NCBI RefSeq assembly: GCF_000425045.1
Contig: NZ_AULA01000010.1
Coordinates: 1 to 64,000 of the forward strand
Source: Acidaminococcus intestini DSM 21505
Lineage (GTDB): Bacteria > Bacillota > Negativicutes > Acidaminococcales > Acidaminococcaceae
Length of the DNA stretch: 64,000 bases
Direction of reading: 5' to 3'
The notes below the pieces were generated by a model. The model worked only from the letters and a program-made list of their open reading frames with translations. It did not search any database and was not told where the DNA came from. Each line of letters starts with the position of its first letter. The first letter of the stretch is position 1. A program made the position numbers and the translations under genes. This document shows positions 50,174-59,579 of the stretch, piece by piece.

Positions 50174-51044
50174 GTTTTGCGTGTTTCCGGGGAAGAGCCT
50201 TCAGCTCTTCCGGCGTAAAGAGATATTTTTTACCACAGTAATGGCAGCGGACTTCGGTCTGGGGATCATCCAGCATGGAAGAAAACTCTGCTTCCGGCAG
50301 TCCTTCCAGCATGTGGGCGACCTTATCCCGACTGCAGCTGCAGTGAAAGGAAACAGGATGACAGTCAAGGATTTCCACGGCCATACCTTTTCCGATAAGC
50401 CGGATCATGTCTTCCGGACTGTGGCCAGAACGAAGCAGTTCTGTCACGTATGGCAAGGTAATGCAGTTATTTTCAAGCGTTTCGAGGAACTCATCGCTCG
50501 CGCCGGGAAGAGGCTGAACAAAATAACCTCCTGAAACGGCAATGGAGCCATCTTTATCGACAAGGACACCCAAAGCCACGACAGAAGGGGTCTGTTCCGA
50601 ATCAAAGAGATACTTTGTCAGGTCTTCGGCAATCTCGCCGCTCTTTAAAAGGGCATAGCCGTTGAAGGGCATGCCCTTTTCCGGGCAGCGCGTCACAATA
50701 ACGACGCCTTCATGACCTACACCGCCGCCAACATCAAGTTTGCCCTTTTTAAGGGGCAGCATGACTTCTGGATGTTCCACAAAGCCGCGAACCGTATAAT
50801 TTGTGGCATCGGCCATGACCTCACCCAAGGGTCCATTGCCCTTGAAGCGGATGGTCACGCCTTCACCGTCCTTCATCGTGGCTGCAAGCAGCAGTGCGCC
50901 AGCTGCCGTGCGGCCCAGAGCGGCTGCGGCGACAGGACTCAGTCCGTGGATTTTATTCATATATTGTGTCAGGTGGGTTGTCGTCACGGCATAGACCCGG
51001 GCATCCCCGACAGTCGCCCGAATCAGGACATCTTCCTGGGTCAT
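50157..51044 (-). CDS. hslO: Redox-regulated chaperone Hsp33
   Basis: A 295-residue Hsp33. The C-terminal zinc site is C-x-C ... C-x2-C (SFHCSCSRDKV; VRCHYCGKKYLF). Under oxidative stress the cysteines release zinc and the chaperone activates. It starts immediately after ribH, apparently as the last gene of the rib operon. Confidence 0.95.
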   Translation of the reverse strand: MTQEDVLIRATVGDARVYAVTTTHLTQYMNKIHGLSPVAAAALGRTAAGALLLAATMKDGEGVTIRFKGNGPLGEVMADATNYTVRGFVEHPEVMLPLKKGKLDVGGGVGHEGVVIVTRCPEKGMPFNGYALLKSGEIAEDLTKYLFDSEQTPSVVALGVLVDKDGSIAVSGGYFVQPLPGASDEFLETLENNCITLPYVTELLRSGHSPEDMIRLIGKGMAVEILDCHPVSFHCSCSRDKVAHMLEGLPEAEFSSMLDDPQTEVRCHYCGKKYLFTPEELKALPRKHAKLDDAN

Positions 51045-51045
51045 T

Positions 51046-51507
51046 TTAGAGCTGCCTCATAAGATTGATCATTTCAATCATGGATGCGGCCGTATCAGAG
51101 CCCTTGTTGCCGGCTTTGGTGCCAGCCCGTTCAACGGCTTGTTCGATATTTTCCGTGGTCAGGACGCCAAATCCGCAGGGAACACCCGTTTCCATATTGA
51201 CAAGGGCAATTCCTTTGGAAACTTCATTGCAGACATAATCATAGTGACTTGTTGCGCCGCGGATAACAGCACCAAGGCAGATGATTCCATCATATTTACC
51301 GCTTTGGGCCATTTTCTTTGCGACCAGGGGAATCTCAAAAGCACCGGGCACCCAGGCAACCGTGATATCTTCCTCACGGGCCCCATGACGGACAAGGGTA
51401 TCTTCTGCACCGGAAAGGAGCTTACTCGTAATGAATTCGTTGAAACGAGCGACGACAATCCCGAATTTGAGGCCTTGAGCCAGCAGTTTTCCTTCTACAA
51501 TGTTCAT
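51046..51507 (-). CDS. ribH: 6,7-dimethyl-8-ribityllumazine synthase
   Basis: A 153-residue lumazine synthase: [58 protein letters not shown]. It joins the RibBA and RibD products. Its ATG overlaps the ribBA stop. Confidence 0.97.
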   Translation of the reverse strand: MNIVEGKLLAQGLKFGIVVARFNEFITSKLLSGAEDTLVRHGAREEDITVAWVPGAFEIPLVAKKMAQSGKYDGIICLGAVIRGATSHYDYVCNEVSKGIALVNMETGVPCGFGVLTTENIEQAVERAGTKAGNKGSDTAASMIEMINLMRQL

Positions 51508-52736
51508 TTCTTTTCTACCTCCACATCTTTTTCATGAAGCACATGGCCCATACGAACCTGCTTAGTGACCATATATTTATGATTGTAACAATTATCTTCC
51601 ATAATGATTGGCACCGTTTCCGTAATGGTAATGCCGTACCCGGAAAGGCCGGCCCGTTTGGCGGGGTTATTCGTCATAAGACGGATGCTCGTCAGTCCCA
51701 GGTCGGAAAGGATCTGTGCACCGATACCATAGTCACGCTGATCCGGTTTAAAGCCCAGTTTTACATTGGCATCAACCGTATCAAGTCCCTGATCCTGCAA
51801 GGCATAGGCCCGGAGTTTATTGGCAAGCCCGATGCCTCGGCCTTCCTGACGCATATAAAGAACGACACCGCAGCCTTCTTTTTCAATCATGCGCAGAGCC
51901 GTACCCAGCTGGTCGCCGCAATCACAGCGCATGGAGCCCAAGGCATCCCCCGTAAGGCATTCGGAGTGGACACGGACAAGAACGTTCTTTTTGCCGGCCA
52001 CATCGCCCTTGATAACAGCAACATGACACAGATCATCCAAATCGTTTTCGTAGCCAATGGCCCGGAAACTTCCGTACTTACTAGGCAGGGCGACATCTGC
52101 AATCCGGTGGACCATCTTTTCATTCTTTTTGCGATAGGCTACCAGATCAGCCACCGTGATGAACGTAAGGCCAAATCTTTCAGCAAAACGGGCCAGTTCT
52201 GGCGTACGGGCCATGGTTCCATCTTCGCTCATGATTTCGCAGCAGATTCCGGCTGGGGTAAGACCGGCAAGGCGGCACAGGTCCGTCGTGGTTTCTGTGT
52301 GCCCCGTACGGCGCATGACGCCGCCAATGACACTGCGCAGGGGGAAGACATGGCCAGGGCGTCGGAAGTCAGCCGGCAGGGCCTTAGGATCGGTTAATTT
52401 CTTGATGGTATAGGCCCGTTCTGCAGCCGAAATTCCTGTCGTGGTATCGACATGATCAATGGAAACCGTAAAGGCCGTTTCATGATTATCCGTGTTGTTG
52501 GCCACCATAGGTTCCAGTTGGAGGCGATCCAAAATCTTCCCGTCACAGGGGGCACAGATGAGGCCCTTGGCGTGGGTCGCCATGAAGTTGATGGCTTCCG
52601 GCGTCACAAAGTCAGCAGCCATGATCAGATCACCTTCATTTTCACGGTCTGGATCATCGGTCACAAGAACCATTTTACCGGCTTTGATGTCGGCAATGGC
52701 TTGTTCGATGGTCCCAAATTGATATTCTTTTTCCAT
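51504..52736 (-). CDS. ribBA: Bifunctional DHBP synthase / GTP cyclohydrolase II
   Basis: A 410-residue fusion. The N-terminal RibB domain (1-200) shows [19 protein letters not shown] and GHVFPLR; the C-terminal RibA domain has [20 protein letters not shown] with the zinc cysteines and [10 protein letters not shown]. Start at MEKEYQFGT with AAGGAGATG upstream. Confidence 0.97.
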   Translation of the reverse strand: MEKEYQFGTIEQAIADIKAGKMVLVTDDPDRENEGDLIMAADFVTPEAINFMATHAKGLICAPCDGKILDRLQLEPMVANNTDNHETAFTVSIDHVDTTTGISAAERAYTIKKLTDPKALPADFRRPGHVFPLRSVIGGVMRRTGHTETTTDLCRLAGLTPAGICCEIMSEDGTMARTPELARFAERFGLTFITVADLVAYRKKNEKMVHRIADVALPSKYGSFRAIGYENDLDDLCHVAVIKGDVAGKKNVLVRVHSECLTGDALGSMRCDCGDQLGTALRMIEKEGCGVVLYMRQEGRGIGLANKLRAYALQDQGLDTVDANVKLGFKPDQRDYGIGAQILSDLGLTSIRLMTNNPAKRAGLSGYGITITETVPIIMEDNCYNHKYMVTKQVRMGHVLHEKDVEVEKK

Positions 52737-52749
52737 ATCCTTCATCTCC

Positions 52750-53388
52750 TTAGAGGAATCCATTTTCAAGAAGGGATGCCTTTGTAAGGCCCCCATCTAA
52801 TTTATGATTAATGAGTTTTTCCACATATTTTCCGAGGATGTCCGTTTCCAGGTTCACCGCGTCACCAACCTTCTTTTTCCCCAAGGTCGTATCCTTAACA
52901 GTCAAAGGGATCAGGGACACGGAAAAGGCAGTTTCCGTCACATCCGTTAGCGTAAGACTGATGCCGTCAATGGCAATGGAGCCTTTTTTCACCATATAAT
53001 GCAGGAGCTCCTTAGGTGCCGTTATGGTTGTCACCTTAGCAATCCCTTCAGGTACAATACGAGAAATTGTACCGACTCCGTCCACGTGGCCGAGAACCAG
53101 GTGTCCATCAAGGCCGGCTCCCAGTTTCAGGGTCTGTTCAAGATTGATGGGATCGCCTTTCTTTAACAAACCAATGGTCGTATGGCGGACCGTTTCAGGC
53201 ATGACATCTACAGTAAAGCAGTGGGCATCAAAATGGGTCACTGTCAGGCAAGCCCCATTGCAGCATACACTTTCACCAACAAAAAGGGTCAGCGGAATCT
53301 TTTTTGCTTCAATGGTCAGACGATAAGAACTGCCTTCCCGACGAAGGGCATCCACACGACCCATTTCAGCAATCAGACCGGTAAACAT
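52750..53388 (-). CDS. ribE: Riboflavin synthase alpha chain
   Basis: A 212-residue riboflavin synthase with the duplicated lumazine-binding barrel: MFTGLIAEMGRVDALRREGS, SVCCNGACLTVTHFD in the first half, and GHVDGVGTISRIVPEG, SIAIDGISLTLTDV in the second. It makes riboflavin from two lumazines. Confidence 0.97.
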   Translation of the reverse strand: MFTGLIAEMGRVDALRREGSSYRLTIEAKKIPLTLFVGESVCCNGACLTVTHFDAHCFTVDVMPETVRHTTIGLLKKGDPINLEQTLKLGAGLDGHLVLGHVDGVGTISRIVPEGIAKVTTITAPKELLHYMVKKGSIAIDGISLTLTDVTETAFSVSLIPLTVKDTTLGKKKVGDAVNLETDILGKYVEKLINHKLDGGLTKASLLENGFL

Positions 53389-53391
53389 CTG

Positions 53392-54492
53392 TCACACCCC
53401 CTTACGGGTAAGGCCCGTAACCAAAAGATCAGGTTCAAGGGGCAAAGTGGTCACTTCCTGAAGCGTCACTTTCTGCTCCATCGTGCTCGCGCCTTGACCG
53501 CCAATGGCAGGACGGCTTTTATTCCCGCCAATGAGGCTCGGTGCAATGAAAGCATAGACCCGTTCAACCAAGCCTGCATCAAAGAAAGCTCCATGGATAT
53601 CGCTGCCTCCTTCGACAAGGACGCTGGTCACATCTTTTTTGGCAAGTTGCTGCAGGAGGTCAGAAAGATCCACATGCCCGTCCCTTTCCGCAGCCGTGAG
53701 GACCGAAACACCCGGCAGGTCAGCAAAGGCCCTGACCTTTTCCTGAAGGGCCTGCGGCGTGACGACAAGAAGCGTGTCTGCCGCCCCATCCGTAAAGACC
53801 TTACGTTCCAAGGGAAGGGACGCCTTGCTGTCAAGGATGATACGCAGGGGATTTTTTCCTTCCACGAGACGTACGGTAAGGGATGGATCATCCTGGGCCA
53901 CGGTTTCTCGGCCCACCAGGATGGCGTCATACCAGCTGCGCAGGCGATGCGCATACGTTCTTGCCTTGACCCCGGTAATCCACTTGGAATCGCCAGAAAC
54001 CGTAGCAATCTTGCCATCAAGGGTCATGGCGTACTTTAGAGCCACAAACGGACGGCCCGTCTTCATATAATGCATGAAGATCTCGTTTTGCCTGTAGGCT
54101 TTGTCTGCAAGGACACCGCTTACGACCTCAACACCTGCTTCTTCAAGGCGGCGAAAGCCGCGCCCCGATACACGGGGATTGGGGTCTGTGGCCGCGGCAA
54201 CAACTTTTTTGATACCGGCCTTGATCAAGGCCTCACAACAGGGACCCGTCCTGCCATAGTGGGAACAGGGCTCCAAAGTCACATAAGCCGTAGCGCCTGC
54301 AGTCTTCTCGCCTGCGTCGTCCATGGCATTGATTTCGGCATGGGGCTCACCGGCCTTGTGATGATACCCTTTTCCCACCACGTGTCCATCAGGACTTACG
54401 ATGACACATCCGACGAGCGGATTGGGACTTGTCGCCCCGCGGGCCTTTTCAGCAAGATCCAGGGCCATCTGCATATATTCCTCATCAGTCAA
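53392..54492 (-). CDS. ribD: Riboflavin biosynthesis deaminase/reductase RibD
   Basis: A 366-residue bifunctional enzyme. The N-terminal deaminase has HAEINAMDDAG and the zinc PCSHYGRTGPCCEALI; the C-terminal reductase has ALKYAMTLDGKIATVSGDSK and TSVLVEGGSDIHGAF. It starts at TTG (54492), with GGAAGGTG upstream, the first gene after the riboswitch. Confidence 0.96.
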   Translation of the reverse strand: MTDEEYMQMALDLAEKARGATSPNPLVGCVIVSPDGHVVGKGYHHKAGEPHAEINAMDDAGEKTAGATAYVTLEPCSHYGRTGPCCEALIKAGIKKVVAAATDPNPRVSGRGFRRLEEAGVEVVSGVLADKAYRQNEIFMHYMKTGRPFVALKYAMTLDGKIATVSGDSKWITGVKARTYAHRLRSWYDAILVGRETVAQDDPSLTVRLVEGKNPLRIILDSKASLPLERKVFTDGAADTLLVVTPQALQEKVRAFADLPGVSVLTAAERDGHVDLSDLLQQLAKKDVTSVLVEGGSDIHGAFFDAGLVERVYAFIAPSLIGGNKSRPAIGGQGASTMEQKVTLQEVTTLPLEPDLLVTGLTRKGV

Positions 54493-54507
54493 ATTTGTTC
54501 ACCTTCC

Positions 54508-54552
54508 TTAAAAAAGGCCATGCCTTCTCCTCGGGGAGATAGCACGGCCTTT
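54508..54552 (-). terminator. Riboswitch-controlled terminator
   Basis: AAAGGCCGTGC pairs with GCATGGCCTTT and is followed by TTTAAGG on the minus strand, between the FMN aptamer and ribD. FMN binding would favour it. Confidence 0.8.
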
Positions 54553-54574
54553 ACGGTTCTGTGGCTACACTGTC

Positions 54575-54682
54575 TTTTCTCATCCAGACTCTACTGTCGG
54601 TATTGGAATCTCACCAATTCATGCCCGAAGGCTCGCGGACTGTACCGCCGGTTGGGAATCTCACCCTGCCCCAAAGACAATT
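54575..54682 (-). ncRNA. FMN riboswitch (RFN element)
   Basis: The minus strand shows the RFN core blocks: GGGGCAGGGTGAGATTCCC, AACCGGCGGTACAGTCCGCG, and a 3' GGATGAGA strand. It binds FMN and should control the ribD-hslO transcript through the following terminator. RFN elements of this form are common in firmicutes. Confidence 0.95.
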
Positions 54683-54701
54683 CCTATGAAATTGCGTCCT
54701 T

Positions 54702-54710
54702 ATTATAACA
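54702..54710 (-). promoter_or_regulatory. rib operon extended -10 promoter
   Basis: TGTTATAAT (TATAAT at 54702-54707, with the extended TG) lies about 20 nt before the aptamer. No consensus -35 is visible, which fits an extended -10 promoter. Confidence 0.55.
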
Positions 54711-54727
54711 CAAGTCCCGACGCAAGA

Positions 54728-54768
54728 AAAGGGGGGGCCGGAGAGGCAATGTGCCTCCGGTCCCCCGC
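54728..54768 (-). terminator. Terminator after the AsmA-like gene
   Basis: A GC-rich stem (GGGGG-ACCGGAGGCA with TGCCTCTCCGG-CCCCC) followed by TTTTCTT on the minus strand. It ends the fmt-to-AsmA transcript just before the rib promoter. Confidence 0.85.
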
Positions 54769-54773
54769 TCCCA

Positions 54774-56105
54774 TCAGGAAAACAAGCTGATCTTGGTGCG
54801 TGTTCCATTTTCTGATACATAATAGAGATCGCCCATGTGAAGCTTTCCATCCAGAAGCTCAAACTGAGGCGCCACAATATCGCCGGATACGGATTTAATG
54901 GTCACATCATCAAACTTCAGCCGCTTATATTGATTGGAAAAAGCGCCACTGATTGAATCAAACTTTACAAGGGCATAGATTCCCTTGCCTGAAGTGAAGG
55001 TCCCATAGGTCACCGTGGACCGATTGTCCCCGTTGCAGCTCATGGTCAGATCCAGCTGGACCAGGGTCCTGAAGAAGGGAACCCCAGCGGCATCTTCACT
55101 ATGAAGGTCGTGACCTTTGACATAGACATCATAGGCCTTGGTATCGATATTAAAACCGCCCGAGGCATCACAGGTGCCCCCAAAAACGTCAGCCGTCACG
55201 TTTTGGGCTCCAATATAACCGTCCTTGTACTTGAAATCGCCTCTTACATTGGTAAATTTAAGACCGGGCAAGTTCAGATTCTTCATATACAGCTGACCGA
55301 TAATGATGGGTTCAGGCAATTTCCCTGTGACGGCTGCACTGGCCGTCACAGTTTCATGGATGTTGAGTCCAGTCCCCAGACTCGACGGATTGAGTTCACG
55401 GATGCCAAGATTGAGGTCATAAGTCGATACGGCAGGTTTCAAATCCACCGATCCTTGAATATCGACACCGCCCCCTTCCAGGGTTCCGCCCAGTTCCCCC
55501 GTGGAAAAGTCAATATCGATGCGGTCCTTGCTGTCATAATGGATGGCTGCATTGACATCCTTGAAGGTATGGACACGTTCCTTATAATATGCGGTAACCC
55601 TACAATGATTAAGGATGAGGTCCACATCAAGATTCTTTACTTTGACATCAAAATTCGGTTTCTTTTTTCCCTTTCCCTTTTTTTCTTTCTTCGGTTCCAC
55701 CATATGGAAGCCGCGTATATGCATCTTATTGTCAAAGGAGAGCTCGATGCTGGCTCCGTTCAGTTCTACATTTGTGATGGTCGATGTCGAAGGACGGCGC
55801 ATGATCAGATCCAAGGGTTTTACATGGAAATGACCATCAGGAACCGTTACTTTCGTACCGCTTTCATCCAAGGTCCAGACAAGATCCTCAAAGTGAACAT
55901 GACCCAAAGGGGTTGCCGTAAGGCGCCCTACGGTAATGGTGCCTTCCAAGAAGTGCTGACGGGCGGCAATCATATTAAAGATGGCAGCCGCCTGGAGACT
56001 CAAGGCGTAAGCCACGGCAAAAAGGCCCACGATAACAGCAAAGACAATCCCGAGCGTATACTTGACCTTCCTTTTATGGCAGGACCAAAATTCGTGTCTA
56101 TTCAT
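54774..56105 (-). CDS. AsmA-like envelope protein
   Basis: A 443-residue protein with an N-terminal membrane segment (TLGIVFAVIVGLFAVAYALS, about 17-36), followed by AsmA/DUF748-like beta repeats (FLEGTITVGRLTATPLGHVH ... NGASIELSFDNKM ... LNLPGLKFTNVRGDFKY). A Lys-rich patch (KKEKKGKGKKK) lies near 140. Such proteins help move or place lipids at the outer membrane. It ends an operon with translation and signalling genes. Confidence 0.7.
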   Translation of the reverse strand: MNRHEFWSCHKRKVKYTLGIVFAVIVGLFAVAYALSLQAAAIFNMIAARQHFLEGTITVGRLTATPLGHVHFEDLVWTLDESGTKVTVPDGHFHVKPLDLIMRRPSTSTITNVELNGASIELSFDNKMHIRGFHMVEPKKEKKGKGKKKPNFDVKVKNLDVDLILNHCRVTAYYKERVHTFKDVNAAIHYDSKDRIDIDFSTGELGGTLEGGGVDIQGSVDLKPAVSTYDLNLGIRELNPSSLGTGLNIHETVTASAAVTGKLPEPIIIGQLYMKNLNLPGLKFTNVRGDFKYKDGYIGAQNVTADVFGGTCDASGGFNIDTKAYDVYVKGHDLHSEDAAGVPFFRTLVQLDLTMSCNGDNRSTVTYGTFTSGKGIYALVKFDSISGAFSNQYKRLKFDDVTIKSVSGDIVAPQFELLDGKLHMGDLYYVSENGTRTKISLFS

Positions 56106-56107
56106 GA

Positions 56108-56749
56108 TTAGCGCAGATAACTAATTGCCTTTTTCATGTCAGGGGAGCCAAAAATATAGGACCCAGCAACAAGGACATCCGCGCCAGCCTCCCGCACAGC
56201 CTTGCCGGTTTCCTTATTGATTCCCCCATCCACTTCAATCAGGGTCTTATAACCGCCTTGTTTGATGCGTTCTTTCAAGCGGTGAATCTTATCAATGCTC
56301 GTTTCAATGAACTTCTGTCCTCCAAAACCAGGATTCACGGACATAATAAGAACCATATCCGCATAAGGGAGGACTTCTTCCACAAGGCAAAGAGGAGAAG
56401 CAGGGTTCAGGGCGACACCAGCCTTGATGCCCTTGCCATGAATGGCTTCCAGGACACGATGAAGGTGTTTCGTTGCTTCGGTGTGGATGACAATCATGTC
56501 AGCGCCAGCAGCTGCAAAAGCATCCACATAATTTTCCGGCTGTTCCACCATGAGATGACAGTCAAAGAACATATCGGTCTTCTTACGCAGACATTTTACT
56601 ACAGGCGCTCCAAAGGTCAGGTTGGGTACAAAGCGTCCGTCCATGACGTCAATATGGACCCAGTCGGCACCGGCCGCCTTGATGCGGGCCGTTTCGTCGG
56701 CAAGACAGGAAAAATCAGACGATAGGATGGAAGGTGCTACAAGCGTCAT
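56108..56749 (-). CDS. rpe: Ribulose-phosphate 3-epimerase
   Basis: A 213-residue TIM-barrel epimerase: SILSSDFSCLADE, VHIDVMDGRFVPNLTFGAPV, DCHLMVEQP, LIMSVNPGFGGQKFI, and IEVDGGINKETG hold the metal and active-site residues. It belongs to the pentose phosphate pathway and overlaps the rsgA end (ATGA). Confidence 0.97.
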   Translation of the reverse strand: MTLVAPSILSSDFSCLADETARIKAAGADWVHIDVMDGRFVPNLTFGAPVVKCLRKKTDMFFDCHLMVEQPENYVDAFAAAGADMIVIHTEATKHLHRVLEAIHGKGIKAGVALNPASPLCLVEEVLPYADMVLIMSVNPGFGGQKFIETSIDKIHRLKERIKQGGYKTLIEVDGGINKETGKAVREAGADVLVAGSYIFGSPDMKKAISYLR

Positions 56750-57633
56750 CGTTTTTTACCTCTTTTCTTTTGTTCCGCCAATTCCTGACGGATCATGATA
56801 CTGGAATCATACCGACTTTGGGCAATCTTTCCTTCTTGAAGTGCGGCTTTGACGGCACAATCCGGTTCATGGGTGTGAGTGCAGCCCGTAAAGCGGCACT
56901 GTCCTGCATAAGGGGCCAATTCGCGAAAACCCGCTTCGACAGAAGGCAATTCTAATTCTCGCAGGTCAATATTGCCAAAACCCGGCGTATCGACAATGAA
57001 GCCCCCTGCAAAAGGAAGAAGCTGCGCAAAACGCGTTGTGTGACGGCCTCGGCCAATCTTTTCACTGACGGCGCCTGTTTCAAGCGTCAAAGACGGGTCC
57101 AAATGGTTGAGGAGGGTCGACTTTCCTGCCCCGGAAGGGCCGCCGAAAGCCGATGTGAGACCGGTCATCTTTGCTCGAATGGGGTCAAGACCCTTTCCCT
57201 TTCGAGCTTCGACAAAATAGACAGGATAGCCTAACGGTTCATAGATGGCTCGTATCTGTTCAAGAAAGCCTTCCGCTGCCAGATCACACTTATTGATAAC
57301 AAGGGCGGCAGGGATGTCATAGGCTTCAGCCAGGGCCAGGAGCTTATCAATGAGAAGGAAACTTGGGGCAGGATCTTTAGCAGCAAAGACGGCAAAAAGC
57401 CAATCCAGGTTTGCAACCAAGGGGCGCTGAAGGAGGTTCCTGCGCGGCAGGATAGTTTCAATCATGCCTTCTTCGCCCCTTGTCTCCAAGGTCACCCAGT
57501 CTCCGGCGGCAAGAAGGAAGCGAGCTTTTTTGAGCCGCCCCCGAACCTTTGCGGTATAAGTAACACCGTCACGCCCCAGGACGTAATAGTATCCGTTATA
57601 GGTCTTGATGATTCTGCCTGTAATCTCACTCAA
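56746..57633 (-). CDS. rsgA: Ribosome small-subunit GTPase RsgA
   Basis: A 295-residue circularly permuted GTPase: an OB domain (GRIIKTYNGYYYVLGRDG), G4 LVINKCDLA, then G1 FGGPSGAGKSTLLNHLD and G3 VDTPGFGNIDL. The C-terminal zinc domain has CRFTGCTHTHEPDCAV. It checks 30S maturation. Confidence 0.96.
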   Translation of the reverse strand: MSEITGRIIKTYNGYYYVLGRDGVTYTAKVRGRLKKARFLLAAGDWVTLETRGEEGMIETILPRRNLLQRPLVANLDWLFAVFAAKDPAPSFLLIDKLLALAEAYDIPAALVINKCDLAAEGFLEQIRAIYEPLGYPVYFVEARKGKGLDPIRAKMTGLTSAFGGPSGAGKSTLLNHLDPSLTLETGAVSEKIGRGRHTTRFAQLLPFAGGFIVDTPGFGNIDLRELELPSVEAGFRELAPYAGQCRFTGCTHTHEPDCAVKAALQEGKIAQSRYDSSIMIRQELAEQKKRGKKR

Positions 57634-59579
57634 AGGGAACGATCCTCCACTAGCGCGCCATTGACATAGAACTGGACACTGGCATCCTGTCCCAACGTTA
57701 CGGTTTCCCTAAGGCGGGTTCCTGGCGCAGCGGACCCCGAATAAAGGACGCGGGAACTTGTGGCATCACTGGCCACGATTTTCACCTGTTTGGCACTGCC
57801 GCTGCCAGGAACCGTAAAGGAAACGGTATAGGTCTTTGCGGCTTGGGAAGGAGTCCCACTAGTTTCCTTCTGTTTCTTTTCTTCTTTTTTACCGCCGGAA
57901 ACAATGAGAGTAACCACACTGCCTTCGGAAAGAACTTTGCCAAATTCCGGTTCAGCTCCTATGACGGTACCCTTAGGGGCGCTGTCTTCCTTGGTCGTGA
58001 CACTGCCTACCATAAGGCCCATGGAAGACAGCCGTTCCCGGGCATCCGAAAGGGTAAGGCCCTTAAGGTCCGGTACGACGCTCTGTCCCTTGGAGATATT
58101 GACCACCAAGTCCACTTTGGTTCCAGCAGCCACTTTCTTCCCGGCTTCGATATCCTGACTGAGTACGGCTCCTTGAGCAGCCCCCTCCTTGTATTGAACG
58201 GTCACTTTCCCAACAGCAAGCTTTGCTGCATGGAGCATTTCGGTTGCCTCGGCCAGGTTCTTGCCTTTTAGGTCGGGAACCACACCAGGTTCAGCTCCCT
58301 TGCTGACCGTCAGCTGGATCTTCCGGCCAGCTTTGACATGGCTTCCAGCACCAGGGCTCTGTTTGATGACTGTTCCGGTTGGCACCTTGGCATCAAATTC
58401 TTCCTTCAAGGTAAAATCAAGGTTATTGTCCTTAAGGATGGCTTCCGCTTCCACAAGGGTCTTTCCCTTGACGTCCGGCACGGCAATATCCCCGCTGGAA
58501 TATCCGACAAGGCCATAAATAAGGGCCGACAGCAGAAAGATGGCGCCAATGAAAAGGCCCAGCATCTTCTTGGTTTTATTCTTCTTGGGCGGCTCCTTTT
58601 CACCCGCGGCAGCTCCGTTGTCTGGATTTTCATCCCGCAGCGGCGTTTTATGCAAAAGGCCGTCCCCCATTTCCTCGCTGCGAATAATGATGGTTTCGTC
58701 ACTCACCCCTTTATGGTGAGGGGAAAGCGATTCTTCCGCAGCCGTTTCCGCCTTACGCAGACGCGTCTCCACGCGGCGAAGGTCACTTAGGAAATCATCA
58801 TCCGTCTTATAGCGAAGCAGGGGATTTTTGGCAAGGGCCTTGGTTACAATAGCGTCTAGGTCATAGGGAATTTCCGGGTCATAGCGACGGGCCGAGGGCG
58901 TCGGTGAAGTCAGGTGCTGCCGCGCCACTTCAGCCGGCGTATCCCCGTCATAGGGAAGCTGCCCGGTAAGCATCTCAAAAAGGACGACGCCAAGGGAATA
59001 AAGATCTGACTGAGCCGTTACCGGTTTTCCTGCGGCCTGTTCCGGCGATAGATAATAGACGGAACCAATGACGCCCCGTTCTTCGGACTCTGAGGGCTGC
59101 CCAAAGGCACGGGCAATCCCAAAGTCAGTAATCTTGGCGACCCCTTTCGTATCAATGAGGATATTCTGGCTCTTGACGTCACAATGAACGATGGCATGGT
59201 CATGGGCCTGCTTCAGGGCTGATGCAATGCCAATGGCATATTTGACAGCCGTTTGGTAATCAAGGGCACCGCTATCGGTAATGACTTCCTTGAGGGTCCT
59301 GCCTACGACATATTCCATAACGATGTAGTTGATGTCGTGTTCACTGCCAAAATCATAGATATTGACAATATTGGGGTGAGAAAGACCGGCTGCATTGCAG
59401 GCTTCCTGCCGGAAACGAGCGACAAAGTCCTTGTCCTGAATGAACTGATCCCGCAGGATCTTGATGCCCACGTCACGATGAAGAACCGTATCATATCCAT
59501 GGAACACTTCGGCCATACCGCCGCCGCCCACTTTATCAATGATTTCATAACGATGATTGAGGGTTATTCTTTCTTCCAT
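57630..59579 (-). CDS. prkC: PASTA-domain serine/threonine kinase
   Basis: A 649-residue transmembrane kinase. The kinase domain (1-270) shows VGGGGMAEVFHGYDTVLHRD, HCDVKSQNILID (HxD), KITDFGIAR (DFG) and VIGSVYYLSPEQA. One membrane segment lies near 340-362 (MLGLFIGAIFLLSALIYGLV). Three PASTA repeats follow (IAVPDVKGKTLVEAEAILKD; GVVPDLKGKNLAEATEMLHA; SVVPDLKGLTLSDARERLSS). They sense muropeptides or lipid II in known relatives. The catalytic loop reads HCDVKSQN, with Cys in place of the usual Arg. Confidence 0.95.
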   Translation of the reverse strand: MEERITLNHRYEIIDKVGGGGMAEVFHGYDTVLHRDVGIKILRDQFIQDKDFVARFRQEACNAAGLSHPNIVNIYDFGSEHDINYIVMEYVVGRTLKEVITDSGALDYQTAVKYAIGIASALKQAHDHAIVHCDVKSQNILIDTKGVAKITDFGIARAFGQPSESEERGVIGSVYYLSPEQAAGKPVTAQSDLYSLGVVLFEMLTGQLPYDGDTPAEVARQHLTSPTPSARRYDPEIPYDLDAIVTKALAKNPLLRYKTDDDFLSDLRRVETRLRKAETAAEESLSPHHKGVSDETIIIRSEEMGDGLLHKTPLRDENPDNGAAAGEKEPPKKNKTKKMLGLFIGAIFLLSALIYGLVGYSSGDIAVPDVKGKTLVEAEAILKDNNLDFTLKEEFDAKVPTGTVIKQSPGAGSHVKAGRKIQLTVSKGAEPGVVPDLKGKNLAEATEMLHAAKLAVGKVTVQYKEGAAQGAVLSQDIEAGKKVAAGTKVDLVVNISKGQSVVPDLKGLTLSDARERLSSMGLMVGSVTTKEDSAPKGTVIGAEPEFGKVLSEGSVVTLIVSGGKKEEKKQKETSGTPSQAAKTYTVSFTVPGSGSAKQVKIVASDATSSRVLYSGSAAPGTRLRETVTLGQDASVQFYVNGALVEDRSL

